Positions 57,659-64,000 of a stretch of DNA of 64,000 nt are shown one piece after another. The notes beneath the pieces are model-generated. The model searched no databases, was not told the origin of the DNA, and saw only the letters and a program-made list of their open reading frames with translations. The stretch comes from Hirudinaria manillensis (lineage: Eukaryota > Annelida > Clitellata > Hirudinida > Hirudinidae), in assembly GCA_034509925.1 (NCBI GenBank), contig CM067531.1, forward strand, positions 5,364,001-5,428,000, given 5' to 3'. A program made the position numbers and the translations under genes. Position 1 is the first letter of the stretch. Every line of letters begins with the position of its first letter.

Positions 57659-60600
57659 CAATTAAAATATTAAGTAGACATTCGATTTAAATGAACGTAA
57701 TTTAAGCGGAATGAAATGTCGTGCAGTTTTATTTTTTTTTATCGTTTAAAGTTTAAATGCCGGAAATTCTTTCGGCGACGTCGCCGAGCTGCGGCGAGGA
57801 GCACGACTTTGATCGGGTGAAAATGGAGTTCGGAAATATTTTACATTCACTCAAAGGAAATATCAATATCCTTGTTCCATTACAGTGGCACCTCATGCAA
57901 CTCTACTTCAGAGGTTTTGATGATGATGACGACAAAGAAGAAGAAGACGATCAACAATCTGTATAAATAAAATAATAAATAATTGTGTAAGAAGGAAATT
58001 AATTGAAAAACTTAACGAACAAGTTATCCATCAAAGTGTCCTCGCAAATCCAGATGATTTACAAATTTGCAATTTGAAGCCAGAATTGTGGATACGTCGG
58101 TTGTTCCAGTGATTCGCAACGTTTTCCATCTCCATCTCCTCCTCCTGGTTGTTGGCAAATTGTAAATCGTGCTTATTGTACATTATTTATTGGGCAATTT
58201 TGATGTTTCGCAGTCTTTGTTTTTCAATGTCTGTTGTCGTCGTCGTCAGAGGTCGCATATCATCGTCGTCGTCGTTCGGTTTTGCCGGGTCGGACCGGCG
58301 AGTCGTTCTCGTTTATTCCGGGAGCAGACGCTTCCTTTTGACCGTCGACGAGCGTCGTCTGCTCTCCATAAGGCCTTGGCACTGCTCGAAAGCTTCAGAG
58401 AGATTCGTTTTATTCCATCGGTAGGAGCATTAAGACGCCGCGCAGTGCCGGTCGGTCTCTCGTCGTAGCCGTGCATTCCAAAGTTGCTTTTCACCAGGTC
58501 TTGTTGTTTGACGTCTGCATCCGATTTTCATTTTCATTTTAAAGGATTCGTTTCGTTCGGACGACTTGTTATTTCCCTTTTTAATATTATTTTTTTATTT
58601 TCTAATTTTTTTCTATTAAAAATTATCAATGCAAAATTTTGAAGTTCATTTTAAGCTGTTGTTGACCATGTTGTATTCCATTGTTGTTAATGCCATTGCT
58701 CAAGGAATTATTCCTGCTACAAACAAAAACTTATTAATTGAGGATATCTGTCCTAAATTATGAATGTTACTTTCTGTCATCATCATCACCAACAACATCC
58801 CTACCACTAGATTCTGTGTTATATTTTGGTAGGTTACGTCCATATATTTTTCGACGGAAGTTTGGATGAAATCATGTTACGTGCTTTTATGTTGTCAATT
58901 CCGGTGATTGGACGCAAGTTGGGCAAATGGCAAATAAAGTTGAACATATTTTTATCGTTTGCTCCTTCAATCTTTGAATTCTATTGGAAATCCTGGTAAG
59001 ATTTTGAAGATTCAACATGAAGAAACTTTATTCCCACTGAATTTAAAAGTGTTTTCAGCCGTTTTGCGATGGTTTTTCAACCAGGGAATCTGGTATTGCT
59101 TCTATAAATGAAAAAAAACCGCACTTAGTTGCGAACAGGTGAGTACCACGGGGTCGGCTCAGATTCGAGAGAATTGAAGGAGGAGTCGGGAGGCTGCGAA
59201 GCACAATTCTTCGTTGCAGGACTCGTTGACCTCTGTGGTCGTGTTGTGAAATGCAATAAAAACCACTTCATGGGAGTGGCTTTTACGGATGGCTCCTGTT
59301 ACCCTATCGTGAAATAAAGCTCCGAATCCGTTTCTCGCAAAGTGTTGGATCTGGCCTTTCCATCCCCGGCATACTTTATGCATTTTTGGCGAATTGGATT
59401 CACTCATGGCTCGAAATTAGGAAGCGCAACATCTTCCACGAGATGCCGCGATTTTTTCTGTCCAAAATGTAGGCTTTCACCAGAGAGATATGCGCAAGGA
59501 TTCGTCATCTAAAGGCAATAGATTGGAAGCTTCTCGTTTGCCAGTCACGCCAACATCTTTCTTGTCCTGAAGCATCATCGGTTATCGATCTTCTGTAATT
59601 TTCTTTCTAATTCCACCATAATTCCTTCTTAGTTTCTTCCTTGACATCGCTTATCCTTCCTTTCTTGAACAGATTAGTCAAAATCGCTGTTAGGGTGTTT
59701 ATCGATGGTCGGGTTGGATGACTGCTGTAGTTATTTACTGGAAGCATTACTAACCTCTAGAGTTGGGAGTTCGTTAAGCTGCGAACTCCACTGTGCCAAG
59801 GAATTCCTTCTCCAGGATGATGTTCTATTTAATTATTGCACGTTGAAATCATTCGCAATGCATTTGCATAACAACACGCATCAACATCAGTGATGTGAGA
59901 TTAATCACTTCAATCAGTTCAGGTGAGTTTGCAATTTGGTCTGCAGTCTTTTCATGACTCTGCGGATAAAGGTGCAAGTCTTTAACGATTTCTTCACTTC
60001 AACAGCAGCCGTTTGAAATGAAGATAAACATCACTAAATAAATATTAGCCATATGCTGCTTATTAAACTTCCTGTCCTAATGAACTCAATCTTATAAATG
60101 ATTACCTTTAAGCAGTTATTATTTATATTTATTAGTTACATTTAGTTAAGAATATTTTAGTTTATTGTTGTCAACAAGAAAAATAAGTTTAGGGCAGAAC
60201 CCGACGCGAAACGCAAAAGCAACACATAGGCACAAGTTTTAACGGTTTACCGTGGATTTCCAGGAGGAATTTCCAATGAAATCCCTGGAGGTAGGGTAGG
60301 GTTGGGATGGAGTCTAGGTGGGCTGGGTATTTCCCGCCTGTAATTTGTCTTCTGTCTGTCACATATCCAACATTCAGGCAGGACCGGATAATAATTGTTT
60401 GATGCGCTTGTCCCAACGACAATAGATCAAGACTTAAGACGGAGCTCTTTCGTCGATTCGATTTAAAGCTTTAATCAGTTCGTATTAAATCACATAAATG
60501 GCTTTTATCTGCTGATGATCATCACCATGCCAACCGACAGCGACAACGTTGTCACATAATTATCAAGCGATTAAACTAATTTTAAGAACGGAATTAAACT

Positions 60601-61231
60601 AACGAAGACAAAGACGGTAAACAAAAATGTATAACGCTTAACAGGAACGTAAAATAAAATGCCAAGTGGCTCGACATTACAACGAGCCAATGAAGCATCT
60701 GACTAACTGACAAGCTTGCCAAAAAATATGAAGAGTTGTTAACATTTTTCTCTTCCACCGGTAGAACGGCCATAAAAAACATTTCACGGAGTCTCAACTT
60801 CGTTAATCTGGAAAATGTATTTTCTCTCGAAGCAAACATCCTCCTCGAACTCCTGTGGCTATTTTTGTTCCAACTTAAAAAATATTATTCTTAAAATGGA
60901 TCAAACCACTGGTCATGCTATTATAAGGTTTCGCGCTCGTTTTCTTCCTACTTTGCAATTTTGATCCTGAAAAACTGAGCTGTGCATCCCCGGCATTTCA
61001 ATGCAATGCAATGCAAAACTATCACTATCGTGAAACTATCACGAGCGACGTGCAGATGATGTCTGACGTGCATCCTCCTAGCCATTCCGAGGCATTTATA
61101 TGCCTCCTTCTGCCTGGAAAATAGATTTGACTCGCGCAACGTTGCGCTTTTACGTCCATGGAATGGAATTCAATTTTCGGCCGATCCATTTCCGATTCCT
61201 TGTGGAACAATAAAAATTTAAACCGACCAAC
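57659..61231. other. Downstream of muscleblind terminal exon
   Basis: 3.6 kb with mixed composition. A GC-rich CGTCGT-rich stretch lies at about 58225-58470, and a moderately GC-rich stretch at 60180-60430 resembles no known gene. An acidic 69-codon ORF at 57757-57966 follows 99 bp after the muscleblind stop; it may be part of the 3' UTR. Muscleblind genes usually have long 3' UTRs, which would fit. Confidence 0.4.
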
Positions 61232-61672
61232 ATGTACGACGCGAAGAGGAGCGAAGCTCACGACACTCTCCTCTCCAGCAAAAGAATCGCATCGAGAAAA
61301 TCCTTCTCAGGAGAAATATTTCCAGGACGACGACATTCTGTCGAGAGGGCTGTGGATGCATTCATAGCCAACACGGGGTCTCACAGGCTGGGTGTTCCAT
61401 CGACCGATCAGTCGGTGCTGAGGAGGGCTTCCCTCCAAACCGAACCAAGAAGGCACATCGGAAATGTTCGCATTCTCACCCCAAACTGCTCTCCAAATGA
61501 GCCAAGCTCTCCCGGAAGAAGCGTCAGACGGAGTCCAATGGGTTCCACCGAGTTGACATCCGTGAAGACGGAGGCGCACGTAGGAAGGAGGGTCAGTTAC
61601 GCCACAGGAACTCGGCAGTTCAGCGCCAGAGATGTCATCTTCGACATTGGGTCCGATTATATGAAGGTTTGA
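61232..61672 (+). CDS. Probable first coding exon of an unrecognised gene
   Basis: An open frame of 146 codons from the ATG at 61232, ending at a likely donor (ATGAAG|GTTTGA, about 61669). The composition is clearly coding-like compared with its surroundings. The peptide is basic, Ser/Arg-rich and probably disordered, with repeated RR/RK-S sites (GRRHSVE, LRRASLQ, RRVSYA) that fit basophilic kinase consensus. It ends DVIFDIGSDYMK, where a folded domain may begin. The rest of the gene would lie to the right, perhaps beyond the window. No family recognised. Confidence 0.5.
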   Translation: MYDAKRSEAHDTLLSSKRIASRKSFSGEIFPGRRHSVERAVDAFIANTGSHRLGVPSTDQSVLRRASLQTEPRRHIGNVRILTPNCSPNEPSSPGRSVRRSPMGSTELTSVKTEAHVGRRVSYATGTRQFSARDVIFDIGSDYMKV

Positions 61673-62214
61673 TTCGGCACTTATTCCAGCTTTGTAGTTA
61701 AGCAATTGCAGTTCGATCTTTTGAGTGCTATACGAATAGGATATGAAAACACTTTTTAACTTCTCTATCATTTGGAAGCCATTCCCACCAGTAAGTGCTC
61801 CCTGGTGACAGTGCCACAGTCATTCATGTGACAAAGACTTCCGGGTTTTTCATTCAAAAGTTTTTCAATTTGGTGAGAACTCCGGAATTCCTCCATGAGC
61901 TATTGCAAGCACGAAACTAAATCTATTTCGTTTATTGGTCTGCAGCGAATTGGAGCCTGTCCTCAAACCGCAACCAATTTAGTGCGAAATGCTTAATTGG
62001 GATAAGTTTAAAAATCTTTAGGAGCAAACAAGTTTATTTAAACTTTTCAGTATTTTTAATAATTTCTTTTTCAACAAATACAAGAACAATAATTGAATGG
62101 TGGAGTTACTGGTAAAAGAAAATAATAATAGAAAGTTAATGGGAGATCTTGGAGATTGAATCAAAAATATGGAAAGCTCCTAAATTCCCAGCAAGAAAAA
62201 GCATTTATTCTTCC

Positions 62215-62310
62215 TTTTGATCGAGATTGCTTCAAGTACAAACCTGCTCCTATACAAATCCAGGCAACGCCACCAAGTTCCTCGACTTTATCAGCGCTAT
62301 ATGAATATTA

Positions 62311-62350
<40 letters not shown>
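62215..62350 (+). mobile_element. SINE-like 3' end with (AAAT)n tail
   Basis: CAGCGCTATATGAATATTATA leads into about ten AAAT units. The AGCGCTATAT-G/A-AAT word is shared with the tail at 48821, pointing to a common LINE-derived 3' end. The tRNA-related head was not identified, so the 5' boundary is approximate. Confidence 0.5.
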
Positions 62351-63344
62351 ATTGAGAAATGAATATACACATTCTTGAAATCACAAGTAGTTTTTAGAGT
62401 CTTGAGTTCAATGTATTTCATGGCACTTATTGAGACTTCAATAAAAACAATGTAAATATGATGTTTAAATGCTGTTAAATGTAAATTATGTTATGTTTAA
62501 ATAATGGTCTCGAAATTAACACGAAATTGATGAAACAATTCATTGCAATCAAAGGACTTGTTAATTGAATTTTAAAGGATCCAAAAGGCTCTACTCGACT
62601 TTAGTCTTTGAAAATATCCTCAGTTTTTGATAAATAATAGTATTATTAATAAATATTATTATTATTATTAAATATTTGCAATAAATAGTGAGCAAAGTAA
62701 GCACAATAAACCAGGTTATTTCAAAAATCGTGATCTCGTTTCGAACGGGTTTATGAGCCAATATGTTTTATTAGAAGAAAACCCGATAAAAGTGTTTGCA
62801 TAGGCAGACATGCTGGCCTCGGTTCTCTTTAGAAAATTATTGTCCAATTTTGTCCTGTGAAGGAATTAAGATGAAGTGCCTTAACGGGTCAAATGAATTT
62901 AAACTGAACTCTTGATTAATTTCGAATAAATTCTCGTTCAATTTTTGTAATATTTTTTTCTTAAATTGTAGAAATGTTTTTCCCCTGATTTTTGACTGAG
63001 AAATCGTAAAAGAAAGTCAAGTTATTGCAAGTCGTTTGGAATTTACGCTTGCCTCAACTTTCTGGCGCTTCCTTGAGTCTGGGTTTTATGAATCATTTTT
63101 CAGGTTCTGCGTGGTTAAAAAATGAAGGATGGTGGTGTGAATGATGCTGGTTTAAAATAAACGTTAGATTATTAATAGCAAATTATTAAATATTTAACAA
63201 CGGCCGATAAATCGCCAATTAATTTAGTATTTAGAAAAAAAAAAAAATAGATCAACATGCAAGTAATTCTCGAAAGACATTTTCATTCCTTCGCATGTTG
63301 CTGAAGACGCAGAGAAATGTGGACATTTCGTTTAAAGAGGAAGT

Positions 63345-63371
63345 TGCTGTTGTTGTTGTTGTTGTTGTTGA
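63345..63371. repeat. (GTT)n microsatellite
   Basis: About nine GTT units. Confidence 0.85.
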
Positions 63372-64000
63372 TAGATCGCTCTGAAGCTAAGAAGACATCC
63401 GCCCATTCTCGCTCAATTCTCTGCTGCATGGTCTTTGAATGGCTGGTTATCTTACTTGGGCTTTAATGGGTCCCATTATAGCCGAGATTTTTCAGGGAAT
63501 TTTACGTATGAGTAGTTCTTAGGAGCCCTGATCCACAGAACATCATCATACTTTTTCCGTACTTTTGTAACATTCACACAAATGGATGGTGTCATCAACA
63601 ACTAAGGAATATTACTGCTTGTAATATGGAATAGTTTTATTTCTGAATATTTTCTGATCAGATATGAATAATTGGGGAAAATTTTCCCTGAAAATGATTG
63701 ATCCAATGGAGATCGGTTATCAGATTCGTTCGCTTCATTAGTTCCCGCAACCGAAGCATCCTTCCACTCGTGGGTGTACGTTTTCAATGGCATACCGTTC
63801 TATCACATTCTATTACGACCGGAACGAATTCAAATTGAAAATTATCCAGCTTTTTTGTTTCTGAGATCTTTTGTTGGTGTTTTGTTGTCGTATTTTGTTG
63901 TCGCCACATTTTGTAAACCTTCGATTGAATATTTATCGATATTTTCTCCGGTCCAATTTTTTTCCATCAAAGTTTTGGCCTCCTCCAAAAATCCGCTACT

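Larger units (their letters stand above)
61673..64000. other. Right-edge non-coding region, presumed intron
   Basis: AT-rich, no coding exon recognised. Contains an (AAAT)n tail at 62310-62350 and a (GTT)n tract at about 63345-63371. Confidence 0.45.

Noticed and set aside
57757-57966. Acidic 69-codon ORF downstream of muscleblind
   Set aside because: The D/E run comes from a simple GATGAT/GAAGAA repeat; no domain, and its position suits the 3' UTR.
58225-58500. GC-rich ORFs in the CGTCGT-rich stretch
   Set aside because: Open in several frames at once on both strands because of the repeat; more likely UTR or regulatory DNA.
1-64000. tRNA genes, rRNA, CRISPR arrays, operons
   Set aside because: No B-box-like GGTTCRANNCC with a foldable partner was seen, and the window is clearly a eukaryotic intron-bearing region.

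Overview
This is a eukaryotic, AT-rich window from an invertebrate animal. Its genes have many short GT-AG introns, and the protein families (Hunchback, Muscleblind, an LRRK with ankyrin repeats, a TRF-type telomere protein, an antistasin-like peptide) point to a bilaterian, probably a lophotrochozoan. An annelid, perhaps leech-like, would fit the antistasin-type protein and the base composition, but the species is inference. I see no bacterial-type systems, CRISPR, rRNA or convincing tRNA.

Layout. 1-1678 (-): COQ2, its 3' end beyond the left edge. 5161-7054 (-): a MIC26/MIC27 (APOO/APOOL) cristae protein. 7735-9690 (+): LACTB2, head to head with it. All three are nuclear genes for mitochondrial proteins. 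A ~280 bp MITE lies at 2861-3138 and a Tc1/mariner transposase fossil near 10.08-10.35 kb. 10622-12296 (+): BUB3. 12359-13563 (-): a PC-esterase-domain (PCED1-like) protein, tail to tail with BUB3. 14788-16182 (+): an intronless SNAPC4-like Myb protein. About 17.3-18.0 kb: a broken Ty3/Gypsy remnant. 18105-19040 (-): a BTB-BACK protein. 20441-22219 (+): an intronless TRF-like telomere protein (TRFH plus telobox Myb). 23031-23805 (-): a four-exon secreted cysteine-rich antistasin-like protein. 28438-32675 (+): Hunchback. 34959-36077 (+): an intronless rhodopsin-class peptide-type GPCR. 37579-50416 (+): a complete 32-exon LRRK1-type gene (ankyrin, LRR, Roc, COR, kinase, WD40-like). 52574-57658 (+): Muscleblind. 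61232-61672 (+): probable first coding exon of an unrecognised gene running off the right side.

Exon coordinates were derived by hand from GT-AG sites, reading-frame phase and alignment to remembered family sequences. For COQ2, MIC26/27, LACTB2, BUB3, PCED1, Hunchback, LRRK and Muscleblind every junction keeps frame. Gene-free stretches hold mainly AT-rich sequence, simple repeats and two or three SINE-like tails.

These are mostly independent housekeeping and developmental genes. Local relationships that may matter are the mitochondrial trio with a shared MIC26/27-LACTB2 promoter interval, the 62 bp gap between the BUB3 and PCED1-like stop codons, and the BTB/TRF divergent pair. I found no convincing new multi-gene system. 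The most unusual items are the Ser-to-Asn change in the GDS motif of the PC-esterase, a duplicated splice acceptor plus exon start inside LRRK, the intronless invertebrate TRF, and the MITE with clear inverted repeats and a 9 bp target duplication.
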